From: Altererythrobacter sp.
GTDB taxonomy: Bacteria > Pseudomonadota > Alphaproteobacteria > Sphingomonadales > Sphingomonadaceae
DNA: 64,000 bases
Direction of reading: 5' to 3'
Assembly (NCBI GenBank): GCA_023260985.1
Contig: JALRKY010000073.1
Span: forward strand, 1 to 64,000
A model generated the notes under the pieces. The model saw nothing but the letters and a program-made list of their open reading frames with translations. It was not told the DNA's origin and made no database searches. Made by a program: the position numbers and the translations under genes. Shown in pieces: positions 38,879 through 47,846 of the stretch (its first letter is position 1; each line of letters begins with the position of its first letter).

Positions 38879-40252
38879 ATGACCTTCGCCGATCTCGGCC
38901 TGTCCCCCGAATTGCTCAAAGCGGTCGAAGCCGCGGGCTATAGTCAGCCTACGCCGATCCAGGCGCAGGCAATTCCTGCCGTACTGATGATGAAAGACCT
39001 CATCGGCATCGCGCAGACGGGCACGGGGAAAACCGCAAGCTTCGTGCTTCCGATGATCGACGTGCTGGCCAACGGCCGGCGCCGCGCGCTGATGCCGCGC
39101 TCGCTCATCCTCGAGCCGACGCGCGAACTCGCGGCTCAGGTGGCAGAGAATTTCGAGAAATACGGCAAGAACCACGACCTCAAGATGGCGCTGCTGATCG
39201 GCGGGGTGCAGATGGGCGACCAGGTCAAGGCGCTCGACGAAGGGGTCGACGTTCTGATCGCCACTCCCGGGCGGCTGATGGACCTGTTCGAACGCGGCAA
39301 GATCCTGCTCAACGGCTGCGAATTGCTGGTGATCGACGAAGCCGACCGCATGCTCGACATGGGCTTCATCCCCGACATTGAATTCATCTGCTCGAAGCTG
39401 CCCGAAACGCGCCAGACGCTGCTGTTCAGCGCCACCATGCCGCCGCCGATCGAGAAGTTGGCGAAGAAGTTCCTCAGCAATCCCAAGCGGATCGAGGTCA
39501 CTCGCGCGGCGAGCACCAATGAAAACATCACCGCGTTCAAGGTCCCCACCAGGAACCGCCAGAAGCGCGAAACGCTGCGCTGGTTGCTGCAGCACGATTT
39601 GGTCGAGACCGCGATCATCTTCGCCAACCGCAAGACGACCGTGCGCGAGCTCAACCAGAGCCTGCAGCGGCACGGCTTCGCCAGCGGCGAAATCCATGGC
39701 GACATGGACCAGAATTCGCGCCTCAAGGAACTAGACCGCTTCAAGAAGGGCGAGATCAACATCCTAGTGGCATCCGATGTCGCCGCACGCGGGCTCGACA
39801 TCAAGGGCGTGAGCCACGTCTTCAACTTCGATACGCCGTGGCATCCGGACGATTACGTTCACCGCATCGGCCGCACCGGCCGCGCCGGGGCGAAGGGCCG
39901 CGCCTTCACTTTGGTGGGCGAGGACGATGCCGAAGCGATCGCCAATATCGAGAAGCTGACTAAGGCCAAAGTTCCGGTGTTCGGGAAGAAGGACGTGCGG
40001 GTCGAGCTGGTCGAAAAGCCTGCAGAAGAGGCGAAGCCCGAACCGCAGCCGGAAGCGAAGCCGGAAGGGCAGTCGCGCCGTCGCGACGAAGCACCGCGCG
40101 AAGAGCGCCCCAGGAAACCGCGCCGCGAGCGGGAAGCGAAACCCGAACGTGCAGAACGCCCGCATCGCCAGCGCGACGAGGACGACGAGCCGATCCCCGC
40201 AGGCGAATGGAACGGCCCGAAGCCGGGCTTCCTCGAAATCGGGGTGGGCTAA
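38879..40252 (+). CDS. DEAD-box RNA helicase, RhlE-like
   Basis: This 457-residue ATP-dependent RNA helicase acts in ribosome assembly or RNA turnover. All core motifs are visible: Q motif (GYSQPTPIQAQAIP), AQTGTGKTASF (I), PTRELAAQ (Ia), ATPGRLMD (Ib), VIDEADRMLD (II), FSATMPP (III), IIFANRKT (IV), VASDVAARGLDI (V) and HRIGRTGRAG (VI). After about residue 380 a low-complexity tail rich in Pro, Glu and Arg follows (…RREREAKPERAERPHRQRDED), typical for RNA binding. ATG 38879 starts the gene. Confidence 0.94.
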   Translation: MTFADLGLSPELLKAVEAAGYSQPTPIQAQAIPAVLMMKDLIGIAQTGTGKTASFVLPMIDVLANGRRRALMPRSLILEPTRELAAQVAENFEKYGKNHDLKMALLIGGVQMGDQVKALDEGVDVLIATPGRLMDLFERGKILLNGCELLVIDEADRMLDMGFIPDIEFICSKLPETRQTLLFSATMPPPIEKLAKKFLSNPKRIEVTRAASTNENITAFKVPTRNRQKRETLRWLLQHDLVETAIIFANRKTTVRELNQSLQRHGFASGEIHGDMDQNSRLKELDRFKKGEINILVASDVAARGLDIKGVSHVFNFDTPWHPDDYVHRIGRTGRAGAKGRAFTLVGEDDAEAIANIEKLTKAKVPVFGKKDVRVELVEKPAEEAKPEPQPEAKPEGQSRRRDEAPREERPRKPRREREAKPERAERPHRQRDEDDEPIPAGEWNGPKPGFLEIGVG

Positions 40253-40315
40253 GGCGCGCTGCCAGCCGGCCCGGTTAGGGGCTGGTGCGCGCGCCGATCC
40301 CAAGCGCCTCCAAGA

Positions 40316-40798
40316 TTACCGATAAGCCGAAGGCGCGGAGGCAAGGGCGCCGACATGGTGGCCAGCAATTTGTTTGCTATTGGGTGGTTGGCCCTCATTC
40401 CCATGATACTTCAATTCCACCTGCTCGCACGTCGCTAGCAAGTATGCACCAATTGCTGGTTGCATCTCGACTAGGGTGAGTTCGCCCACTTCACTCGCTC
40501 GGCGCTTCCCAGCTCGAAATGCCTCGGACTTCTCGTGATACTCTTTTGCGGAGGAGGGATGAGGCGATCCGTAGAGCCGCTCCAAATCCAACGCTTTCCT
40601 CGGAGGTTCGCCAGTTGTGGTCTCAAAAAGAACGACAATGTTACCTTGCTGAAAGTCGTCCGTATGCAGTGCGTCTATGGCGGATAGCTGGACTTCGCAT
40701 TCTCGCCCGTCAGTCGTACTCAAATAAAGTGTGGCAACTTTGTCCTTGATGACAATTCCATCAAAGGTGGAGTCATGCAGTGGAAGTTCTTCTCTCAT
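40316..40798 (-). CDS. Orphan protein of unknown function, AT-richer than its neighbours
   Basis: This is a 160-residue soluble protein with no recognised domain. The first half (FDGIVIKDKVATLYLSTTDG ... VVLFETTTGEPPRKALDLERLYG) looks like a small beta barrel; the second half is helical (SSAKEYHEKSEAFRAGKRRA, EMQPAIGAYLLATCEQVELKYHG). Base composition is visibly less GC-rich than the surrounding genes, and a cluster of palindromic repeats lies directly upstream, so it may have been acquired by transfer. ATG 40798 follows AGGGA. An immunity-type or phage-derived origin is conceivable but not shown. Confidence 0.65.
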   Translation of the reverse strand: MREELPLHDSTFDGIVIKDKVATLYLSTTDGRECEVQLSAIDALHTDDFQQGNIVVLFETTTGEPPRKALDLERLYGSPHPSSAKEYHEKSEAFRAGKRRASEVGELTLVEMQPAIGAYLLATCEQVELKYHGNEGQPPNSKQIAGHHVGALASAPSAYR

Positions 40799-40873
40799 TC
40801 CCTGCGGTTACACGCACTTCTCTCACGTCCGCAATTGGGTCGTTAGCGGACTTCTGTGAGAAACCTCTCCCAT

Positions 40874-40901
40874 CGTCATTCCCGCGTTCGCGGGAATGAC
40901 G
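40874..40901. repeat. Palindromic repeat, CGTCATTCCCGCG type
   Basis: CGTCATTCCCGCG and CGCGGGAATGACG form perfect 13-base arms around TT. This is a common dispersed hairpin repeat form in bacterial genomes. One extra half copy (CGCGGGAATGACG) lies at 41156-41168. Confidence 0.85.
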
Positions 40902-41010
40902 AGTACTGGGGTCATTCTAGCCATTCCGATTTTCCTACATGGCTGCGTTCTGGCAGGGGCACAGTGCTCTTTGCCCTCGTCGTATGACCCTATCGCTCCA
41001 GTCCTCGTAT

Positions 41011-41094
41011 CGTCATTGCGAGGAGGAGCAGCCGACGGGGCAATCCACGTTTGCTCGCGTTTGCATGGATTGCTTCGCTAGGCTCGCAATGACG
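41011..41094. repeat. Composite palindromic repeat, CGTCATTGCGAG type
   Basis: The element opens with CGTCATTGCGAG and ends with CTCGCAATGACG, its exact complement, with inner pairing halves GGGGCAATCCA and TGGATTGCTTCG. This is the widespread bacterial REP-like family of about 85 bases. Between the repeats in 40799-41200 I see no gene. Confidence 0.85.
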
Positions 41095-41200
41095 AGTCGA
41101 GAGTTTTCTTCTTCAGGACTATGTCGCATGTGTTGCATGGGCCGGGGACCCGGCGCGCGGGAATGACGAGGCCTGAATCGTTACTTGAAGCTTGCGCCAG

Positions 41201-43510
41201 TCAGTCCGCCAGGCTCACGAAGCTGTCGATCACCCGCTTCGTGCCCGAATGCTCGAACTCGATCTCCAGCTTGTTGCCTTCCTGGTCCGTCACCGTGCCA
41301 TAGCCGAACTTCTCGTGGAACACGCGCGCGCCAATGGCGATGTCGCTGCGCGGCTTGGCGGCGAATCTGGCCGCGCTCCTCATGTTCTCGCGGACCCTGA
41401 TTTGCTTGGCCCTGTATCCGGTCGAAAGCGCGCGCTGCCAGCCGGGGCCGCGGTGCGAGGATCGCTCGGGCCGGTCGCGGCTGACATGCGCGAAAGGATC
41501 CTCGCTCTCGGTCCAGTTGGCGCGCCACAGCGAAGCGCCGCCGGTCAGCGTGGTGTGCTGGTCGATATGTTCGGCCGGCAGGTCCTCGATGAAGCGGCTG
41601 GGGATGCTGCTGGTCCATTGGCCGTAGATGCGGCGATTGGCGGCGTGGAGGATCGTGCAGCGCCGCCGCGCGCGCGTGATCGCGACATAGGCGAGGCGGC
41701 GCTCTTCCTCGAGGCTGGCAAGCCCGCCTTCGTCGAGCGCGCGCTGCGAGGGGAACACACCTTCTTCCCAGCCGGGCAGGAAGACATGTTCGAATTCGAG
41801 CCCCTTGGCGGCGTGCATGGTCATGATGGTGACCTTCTCGCCATCGTCGGCCGCGTCATTGTCCATGACGAGGCTGACATGCTCGAGGAAATCGCCAAGC
41901 GTTTCGTATTCCTCCATCGCGCGCGCGAGTTCGGACAGGTTCTCGAGCCGCCCGGCCGCCTCGGCGGTGCGCTCTTTCTGGAGCATCTCGCTATAGCCGG
42001 TCTCGTCGAGCACCATGCGCAACAGGTCAGCTGCAGTTACCTGCTCGGCCTGCTCGCGCCAGTGGAGGAACTGGCGCAGCAGTCCGCCGATCGTGGCCGC
42101 GGCGCGCGCGGGCAATTCGTCGCTGTCGGCCAGTTGCAGCGATACAGCGGCCATCGGCATGCCGGTGCGGCGCGCATGTTGGTGCATCTTTTCTAGCGTC
42201 TTCGCGCCGAGCCCGCGCTTGGGCTGGTTGTAGATACGTTCGAAGGCCAGATCGTCCTGCGGCTGGGCGATCACTCGCAGATAGGCGAGCGCATCGCGGA
42301 TTTCGGCGCGCTCGTAGAAACGGAAACCGCCGACGATGCGATAGCCCAGGCCGATCTGGATGAAGCGGTCCTCGAACTCGCGCGTCTGGTATTGCGCGCG
42401 CACCAGTATGGCGACCTGGTCCAGCCGGGCGCCTTCGCGTTCGAGCCGCTCGATCTCTTCGCCCACCCGGCGCGCTTCTTCCGGCCCGTCCCACACACCG
42501 ATCACCCGAACCTTCTCGCCATGGTTCGCTTCGGTCCACAGCGTTTTCTCGTGCCGCTCGCTATTGGCGCGGATCAGCCCTGAAGCCGCGCCAAGGATAT
42601 GCGGGGTGGAGCGATAGTTCTGCTCCAGCTTCACCACTTTCGCGCCGGGAAAATCCTTCTCGAACTTGAGGATATTGGCGACTTCCGCCCCGCGCCAAGA
42701 ATAGATCGACTGGTCATCATCGCCCACCACGCAGATGTTCTTGTGCGCTTGCGCCAGCAACCGCAGCCACAGATACTGCACGGCATTGGTGTCCTGATAT
42801 TCGTCGACGAGGATGTATTTGAAGCGTCGCTGGTAATCCTCCAGCACCTCGCGGTAGCGCCGGAAGATGTTGAGCATGTGCAGCATCAGGTCGCCGAAGT
42901 CGCAAGCGTTCAATGCCTTCAGCCGTTCCTGGTAGAGCCGGTAAAATTGCTGCCCGCGGCCATTGGCATAGGATTCGTTCTCGGCCGCATCGAGATCTTC
43001 CGGGTTGAGCCCGCGGTTTTTCCAGCGATCGATCAGCCCGGCGAGCTGGCGCGCGGGCCAGCGCTTTTCGTCGAGGTCGTTCTCGGTGATCAGCTGCTTG
43101 AGCAGGCGCAACTGGTCGTCGGTGTCGATGATCGTGTAATTCTGCTGCAGGCCGACCAGTTCGGCATGGCGGCGCAGCATCTTGGCGCAGATCGAGTGAA
43201 AAGTGCCGAGCCACTGCATGCCTTCGGCCAAATCGCCCAGATGCCCGGCGACCCGCTGGCGCATTTCGCGTGCGGCGCGGTTGGTGAAGGTCACGCAGAG
43301 GATCTGGCTGGGCCACGCGCGCCCGGTCGCCACAAGATGCGCGAGGCGGGCGGTAAGCGCAGCCGTCTTGCCGGTACCTGCGCCTGCAAGCATCAGCACC
43401 GGCCCTTCGGTGGTCAGCACAGCTTCGCGCTGCGGCGGGTTTAGCCGCGCGGCATAGGGCGGGACGGAAACATCGCCGGCAGGGGCGGGAAGGGTGTTCG
43501 GATCGGACAT
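41201..43510 (-). CDS. uvrD: DNA helicase II, UvrD/PcrA type
   Basis: This 3'-5' superfamily 1 helicase removes UvrC-incised oligonucleotides and acts in mismatch repair. The 769-residue protein has LNPPQREAV, Walker A LAGAGTGKTAAL, VTFTNRAAREM, LVDEYQDTNAVQY (motif II), GDDDQSIYSWRGA (III), NYRSTPHIL (IV), MTMHAAKGLEFEHVFLPG (V) and EEERRLAYVAITRARRR (VI). The C-terminal tail is a Tudor-like domain (ARVFHEKFGYGTVTDQEGNKLEIEFEHSG). ATG 43510 has an SOS box immediately upstream. Confidence 0.95.
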   Translation of the reverse strand: MSDPNTLPAPAGDVSVPPYAARLNPPQREAVLTTEGPVLMLAGAGTGKTAALTARLAHLVATGRAWPSQILCVTFTNRAAREMRQRVAGHLGDLAEGMQWLGTFHSICAKMLRRHAELVGLQQNYTIIDTDDQLRLLKQLITENDLDEKRWPARQLAGLIDRWKNRGLNPEDLDAAENESYANGRGQQFYRLYQERLKALNACDFGDLMLHMLNIFRRYREVLEDYQRRFKYILVDEYQDTNAVQYLWLRLLAQAHKNICVVGDDDQSIYSWRGAEVANILKFEKDFPGAKVVKLEQNYRSTPHILGAASGLIRANSERHEKTLWTEANHGEKVRVIGVWDGPEEARRVGEEIERLEREGARLDQVAILVRAQYQTREFEDRFIQIGLGYRIVGGFRFYERAEIRDALAYLRVIAQPQDDLAFERIYNQPKRGLGAKTLEKMHQHARRTGMPMAAVSLQLADSDELPARAAATIGGLLRQFLHWREQAEQVTAADLLRMVLDETGYSEMLQKERTAEAAGRLENLSELARAMEEYETLGDFLEHVSLVMDNDAADDGEKVTIMTMHAAKGLEFEHVFLPGWEEGVFPSQRALDEGGLASLEEERRLAYVAITRARRRCTILHAANRRIYGQWTSSIPSRFIEDLPAEHIDQHTTLTGGASLWRANWTESEDPFAHVSRDRPERSSHRGPGWQRALSTGYRAKQIRVRENMRSAARFAAKPRSDIAIGARVFHEKFGYGTVTDQEGNKLEIEFEHSGTKRVIDSFVSLAD

Positions 43511-43519
43511 GGGCGTGGT

Positions 43520-43534
43520 GAACGGATAGAGAAC
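43520..43534 (-). promoter_or_regulatory. SOS box (LexA site) of uvrD
   Basis: On the minus strand GTTC-TCTATCC-GTTC matches the alphaproteobacterial LexA operator exactly and ends only ten bases before the uvrD start codon. It is the second perfect copy in the window, besides the one at recA, and indicates damage-inducible expression. Confidence 0.85.
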
Positions 43535-43554
43535 GTTGGCGTCCCCCGCAAGGC

Positions 43555-44100
43555 TCAGCCGGCGCGGGTTAACAGTGTAAGCTTCGCCTTGCCCACCTTG
43601 CGCTCGGCATCAAGCGGCAGACCTTTGACTTCGACCGTTTCCTTCGCGCCTGTCTCGACCGCGATCCAACTGGCCGGGCCGATCCAGCCGAGCCGCAGCA
43701 TCCGGTCGAGCGCCACGGCCCCGGCGCCGGTGTCATAGGGCGGGTCGAGCAGGATCAGGTCGTAGGGTTCCTTTGCAGGACCGAGCGACAGGACCGAACC
43801 GTGCTGAACCGCGCTGCGTTCGCGCGCGCCGAGCGCCTGGATATTGGCGCGGATGGCATCGATTGCGGCCTTGTCCTGCTCGACGAAGAGGCAATGCGCC
43901 GCACCGCGCGACAGTGTTTCGAGTCCCAAAGCACCCGAGCCGGCGAAGAGGTCGGCCACTTTGAGCCCTTCGAAGGTGCCGAGGCGGCTCGCGAGCATGC
44001 TGAACAGCGTTTCACGGGTGCGATCACCCGTTGGACGAGTGGCGTCCCCTTTGGGCGCGGCCAGCTTGCGCCCGCGCCAATCGCCCGTGATGATCCTCAA
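43555..44100 (-). CDS. rsmD: 16S rRNA (guanine966-N2)-methyltransferase RsmD
   Basis: This 181-residue SAM-dependent rRNA methyltransferase acts on G966 of 16S rRNA. MRIITGDWRGRKLAAP, RPTGDRTRETLFSML, the SAM motif VADLFAGSGALGLETLSRGA and the catalytic LLDPPYD (the DPPY-type motif of N-methyltransferases) are all present. The ATG overlaps the stop of the pseudouridine synthase gene upstream by four bases (ATGA-type), indicating coupling. Confidence 0.95.
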   Translation of the reverse strand: MRIITGDWRGRKLAAPKGDATRPTGDRTRETLFSMLASRLGTFEGLKVADLFAGSGALGLETLSRGAAHCLFVEQDKAAIDAIRANIQALGARERSAVQHGSVLSLGPAKEPYDLILLDPPYDTGAGAVALDRMLRLGWIGPASWIAVETGAKETVEVKGLPLDAERKVGKAKLTLLTRAG

Positions 44101-44864
44101 TGATTGTCGCCTGCTCGTTTGAGCCAGCCGCGGAAGCGGCCCAACTCGTCGGTGCGGATCTCGCGCGCCATGCCGCGGGGCAGGTCTTCAAGTTCGAACG
44201 GGCCGTATGCCGTGCGGATCAGGCGGCTGACCTGCAGGCTGAGATGTTCGAGCACGCGCCGCACTTCGCGGTTCTTGCCTTCGGTGATGGTCACTTCGAT
44301 CCACTGGTTGCGGCCGGTGCGCCGTTCCAGATTGGCGTCGATGCTGCCGTAATGGATGCCGTCGATGGTGATCCCGTCGATCAAATCTTCGAGCTGCTCC
44401 TGCGTGATGTCGCCGAAGGTCCGCGCGCGATAGGTGCGCGGGATGCCGCTGGAAGGCAGCTCCATCTGGCGCTTGAGCTCGCCGTCATTGGTCAGCAGCA
44501 GCAGGCCTTCCGTATTGAGGTCGAGCCGCCCGATTGGCATCAGCCGCGGCGTCTTTTTGGGAAGAGCATTGCGGAGCGCAGTGTAGATCGTGGGGCGACC
44601 CTTGGGGTCGCTTTCGGCGGTGATCAGCCCGGTCGGCTTGTTGAAGGCATAAAGCCGCGTGGGTTCGGGCTTTGCGGCAGGATTGCCGTCGACCGTGACA
44701 CCGGTGAGATCCTTCAGGATCGTCGCGGGGGTCTCTACGATCAGCTCGCCGATCGCGATGCGGCGAGCCGCGATCATGCGCTCGACTTCACGCCGACTGG
44801 CGACTCCTGCGCGCGCGAGCAGTTTGGCAATGCGTTCGCCCTCAGGGCGCGGTTCGGAACTCAT
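44097..44864 (-). CDS. 23S rRNA pseudouridine synthase, RluB/RsuA family
   Basis: This 255-residue enzyme has an N-terminal S4 RNA-binding domain (ERIAKLLARAGVASRREVERMI) and the RsuA/RluB catalytic domain with the active Asp in GRLDLNTEGLLLLTNDG. ITEGKNREVRRVLEHLSLQVSRLIRTAYG is the family C-terminal signature. RluB-like proteins modify U2605 of 23S rRNA; distinguishing RluB, RluE and RsuA needs alignment. The start is ATG 44864. It is cotranscribed with rsmD. Confidence 0.9.
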   Translation of the reverse strand: MSSEPRPEGERIAKLLARAGVASRREVERMIAARRIAIGELIVETPATILKDLTGVTVDGNPAAKPEPTRLYAFNKPTGLITAESDPKGRPTIYTALRNALPKKTPRLMPIGRLDLNTEGLLLLTNDGELKRQMELPSSGIPRTYRARTFGDITQEQLEDLIDGITIDGIHYGSIDANLERRTGRNQWIEVTITEGKNREVRRVLEHLSLQVSRLIRTAYGPFELEDLPRGMAREIRTDELGRFRGWLKRAGDNH

Positions 44865-44882
44865 GCGAAGCCGAGTAGGCGT

Positions 44883-46043
44883 TCAATTGACCCCGCGCAA
44901 CGCTTCTTCGACGATCCGGTCGAAGCGGTGGATACCGCCTTCGAGCGTTCCCAGCGTCAAATGCTCGACTGCGCCGGTTGAGAGCCCCTGCTGGCCAAGT
45001 TCTGCGGCGCGGAAATCCTCGCTTGCGAATACCCCGCCGTCGAGCAGTGCCCAGCTGCGTTCCCAATGGTCGCGTGCCTTTTCGGTCGCGGGCGGTTCGG
45101 GGATCAGCATGAAGTCCTCGACGAGCGTATGGTTGACCGCTTGCGGCATCAGCACCATGACGTTGACGTAATCGGGGCTGGGAATGATGATCGTGGCCGG
45201 CAGCAACTGGTAGGCGAAGGTCACGACGCGCCTGAGCGCGGCCATGTCGTTGAGGTCGACGCCCTCCATTTCCTCGAGCCTGCCCACCGCTGCGCGCTGG
45301 TGCGGCCCGATCAGGTCGCCGCTGGTCACCCCGTCCTTGAACAAAGGACCGATCGTCTTCGCGTGAAGCCTGGTGACATGGTAGCTTTCAAGGAAGGCAT
45401 CCATGATGAGCTTCCAATTGCCCTTAACCGAATGGGTCTTGCGGCGGAACAAGTGCAGGTCGCGCATTGCGAAGGCGTCGAAATCCTCGCCCAGTTGGCG
45501 CGCGTGAGTGAAGTCGGCGCCTTCGGCGGGGGCGAACCAGATCAGCCCGCCCGCTTCGAAACTGGGCAGTTCGGCCAGGCCGTAATCGGCCTTGTCCATA
45601 CCGGGAAAGGTTTCGGGGCGGGGCAGGGCAAGCAGCTTGCCGTCGAGCTTGTAGGTCCATGCGTGGTAAGGGCAGACCAGCCGCTTGGCGCATTGCACTT
45701 CTAGCCCTTCGACTAGCCGCGTGCCACGATGCTTGCAGACGTTCAGGAACACATGGGCCTTGCCCTTGGCATCGCGAGTGATCAGCAGCGGGCGCCCGGT
45801 GGCATCGTGCGGCAGCGCTATGCCTGGCTCAGGCAAAACCGCCGAAGGGCACAACACCTGAGGCATCCGAACGAACAGTGCCGCCTTCTCGCGCGCGAAG
45901 TGATCGGGATCGGTATAGAGGCTGGCCGGTATGCGGGTGATCCCGCTTTCGCTGTGCTGTTCGCCGCGCTTGATCGCGCGGGCCAGGGCCAGTTGCCCTT
46001 CGGTGGGGCGCAAAGGTGGTGATTTCGTGCCGACCGTAGCCAT
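44883..46043 (-). CDS. Rieske-type aromatic-ring-hydroxylating oxygenase alpha subunit
   Basis: This 386-residue oxygenase has a Rieske [2Fe-2S] site CKHRGTRL...CPYHAWTYKLDG and a mononuclear iron region with LIMDAFLESYHVTRLHAKTIG (candidate His ligands). The arrangement matches Rieske non-haem oxygenases such as those acting on aromatic acids, sterol-like or quaternary-amine substrates. No reductase or beta subunit lies beside it, so partners must be elsewhere. ATG 46043 was chosen over an upstream 40-residue extension. It is divergent from ampG. Substrate unknown. Confidence 0.88.
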   Translation of the reverse strand: MATVGTKSPPLRPTEGQLALARAIKRGEQHSESGITRIPASLYTDPDHFAREKAALFVRMPQVLCPSAVLPEPGIALPHDATGRPLLITRDAKGKAHVFLNVCKHRGTRLVEGLEVQCAKRLVCPYHAWTYKLDGKLLALPRPETFPGMDKADYGLAELPSFEAGGLIWFAPAEGADFTHARQLGEDFDAFAMRDLHLFRRKTHSVKGNWKLIMDAFLESYHVTRLHAKTIGPLFKDGVTSGDLIGPHQRAAVGRLEEMEGVDLNDMAALRRVVTFAYQLLPATIIIPSPDYVNVMVLMPQAVNHTLVEDFMLIPEPPATEKARDHWERSWALLDGGVFASEDFRAAELGQQGLSTGAVEHLTLGTLEGGIHRFDRIVEEALRGVN

Positions 46044-46115
46044 CGGGGCGTTCCTATCTCCTGATCCGGGGGCTAGTGTCGCAGAAATTTGCGATCTTAG
46101 GAAGGACGCTACGGA

Positions 46116-47843
46116 ATGGCTCAGACTGCTGCGGCAAAGAAGAAAACGTCGTGGCGCACGCATGGACTTGCGTTGTCCAATCGCAAGACGGGCTTCATGC
46201 TGATCTTCGGCTTCGCCAGCGGCCTGCCATTCGCATTGTTCCTGGGGACGCTGTTCGCCTGGCTGACCGAAGCCGAGGTCGAACTGGAGACGATGGGCAT
46301 CTTCTCGCTAATCGGGCTTGCCTATGCCTTCCAGTTCCTCTGGTCGCCACTGATCGACAAGGTCGACCTCCCGCTGCTGCGCAAGCTGGGCAAGCGCAAG
46401 CAATGGATCGTGCCGATGCAGGTGCTGCTCGGCACGATCCTCGTGACTTTGAGCCTGCTCGATCCCAAGTCGGAACTTGGCATGTTCTCGCTGTTGGCTG
46501 GGATCGGTGCTTTCGCCAGCGCGACGCAGGACATCGCGATTAACGCCTGGCGCATCGATGTGGCAGACGAGGAAGCGACACTGGATATCCTCTCGACCAT
46601 CTACCAGATGGGATACCGCTTGTCCTCGCTGGTCGGGGGCGCGCTGGGCCTGTTAATTGCCGCACGTATCGGCTGGCCCGAAACCTACATGATGATGGGG
46701 GCGATCCTCTTGGCCACAGGCGCGTTCGGGCTGTTCGCTCCCAATGCGGAGGGGGACCATACGCAGACCAGCGCGGCCAGCGACGCGCAGGTGCGCGAGC
46801 TGCGCCGGGCAGGCGAACTGGTTCCGCACGTGCGCAACCGTGCGCTGGCGGTCGTGGGCCTGCTGTGGGCCGGCGCGATTGGCGTAGTGCTGACCTTCAT
46901 GGTCATGTCGCTCGCCAACGCGCCTGAGGACCGGCCCAATCCGACCGAGTTCACGCTCAATTTCGGCCCGTGGATTATCGTGGCGACGATCATCCTGCCT
47001 GCACTGATGGCGGGCTGGCTTGCATCGCAAAAGAGGCAGGGGCGCAATTTGCTTGTCGAAGATGCCGCACCTGCCACTGGCGGGGCCTTTGCGCTCGACT
47101 ACCTCTATCGTGCGCTGGTGCTGCCGCTGGTCGAATTCGTCGGGCGCATGGGCTGGTCGCTCGTTTTGATCCTGGCGGTGGTGCTGACCTATCGCATTTG
47201 CGACGCGATCTGGGGCACGTTCGCCTATCCATTCTACCTTGGTGAATTGCAGTACACGAATGACGAGGTTGCCTTTGCGTCCAAGTTCTTCGGCGCGGGC
47301 GCGATCATTTTGGGGCTGGCGCTGGGCGGCTGGATGCTGACGGCGCTGGGCCGAATGCTCACGCTGGTGATCGGCGGGCTGCTCGCTGCGCTAACGAACC
47401 TGCTTTACGCCGATCTAGCGGTCGGCGGACACTACATGCAGGCGCTGAGCGATGCGGCCGGTTTCACATGGTTGATCGAGCAGATCCCCGCGATCGGCAG
47501 CGCCAAGCTGGCCAAGCTGACCATCACCATTGGCTTCGAGAACCTTGCGATCGGCATCGCCGGTGCGGCCTATATCGCATGGCTGAGTTCGATCGTCTCG
47601 AAGCAATTCAGCGCGGTGCAATATGCGCTGCTTTCCTCGCTTACCCTGCTTGTGGGCACTCTGGGGCGCGGCGCGCTGGGCGAAATGATCGAGAAGCAGG
47701 GCTTCTTCGATGTCTTCGTACTGACGACCTTTATCGGCCTTGCCGCGGTGGTGTTGGTGCTGTGCGAATGGTGGCGCGAGCGGAGGGCTGGAAGGGCTTC
47801 GGGTGTCGTCACGCCCGATCCGGCAATCGTGGCTGCGGAATAG
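46116..47843 (+). CDS. ampG: AmpG-like muropeptide MFS permease
   Basis: AmpG carries GlcNAc-anhydroMurNAc peptides into the cytoplasm for cell-wall recycling. The 575-residue MFS protein has FASGLPFALFLGTLFAWLTEA, FLWSPLIDKVDLPLLRKLGKRKQWIV and GIGAFASATQDIAINAWRID, the AmpG signature, and about 14 predicted helices. It is longer than the E. coli protein because of a middle loop near SDAQVRELRRAGELVPHVRNRA. The start is ATG 46116. Substrate would come from lytic transglycosylases such as the slt product at 16-18 kb. Confidence 0.9.
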   Translation: MAQTAAAKKKTSWRTHGLALSNRKTGFMLIFGFASGLPFALFLGTLFAWLTEAEVELETMGIFSLIGLAYAFQFLWSPLIDKVDLPLLRKLGKRKQWIVPMQVLLGTILVTLSLLDPKSELGMFSLLAGIGAFASATQDIAINAWRIDVADEEATLDILSTIYQMGYRLSSLVGGALGLLIAARIGWPETYMMMGAILLATGAFGLFAPNAEGDHTQTSAASDAQVRELRRAGELVPHVRNRALAVVGLLWAGAIGVVLTFMVMSLANAPEDRPNPTEFTLNFGPWIIVATIILPALMAGWLASQKRQGRNLLVEDAAPATGGAFALDYLYRALVLPLVEFVGRMGWSLVLILAVVLTYRICDAIWGTFAYPFYLGELQYTNDEVAFASKFFGAGAIILGLALGGWMLTALGRMLTLVIGGLLAALTNLLYADLAVGGHYMQALSDAAGFTWLIEQIPAIGSAKLAKLTITIGFENLAIGIAGAAYIAWLSSIVSKQFSAVQYALLSSLTLLVGTLGRGALGEMIEKQGFFDVFVLTTFIGLAAVVLVLCEWWRERRAGRASGVVTPDPAIVAAE

Positions 47844-47846
47844 AGC

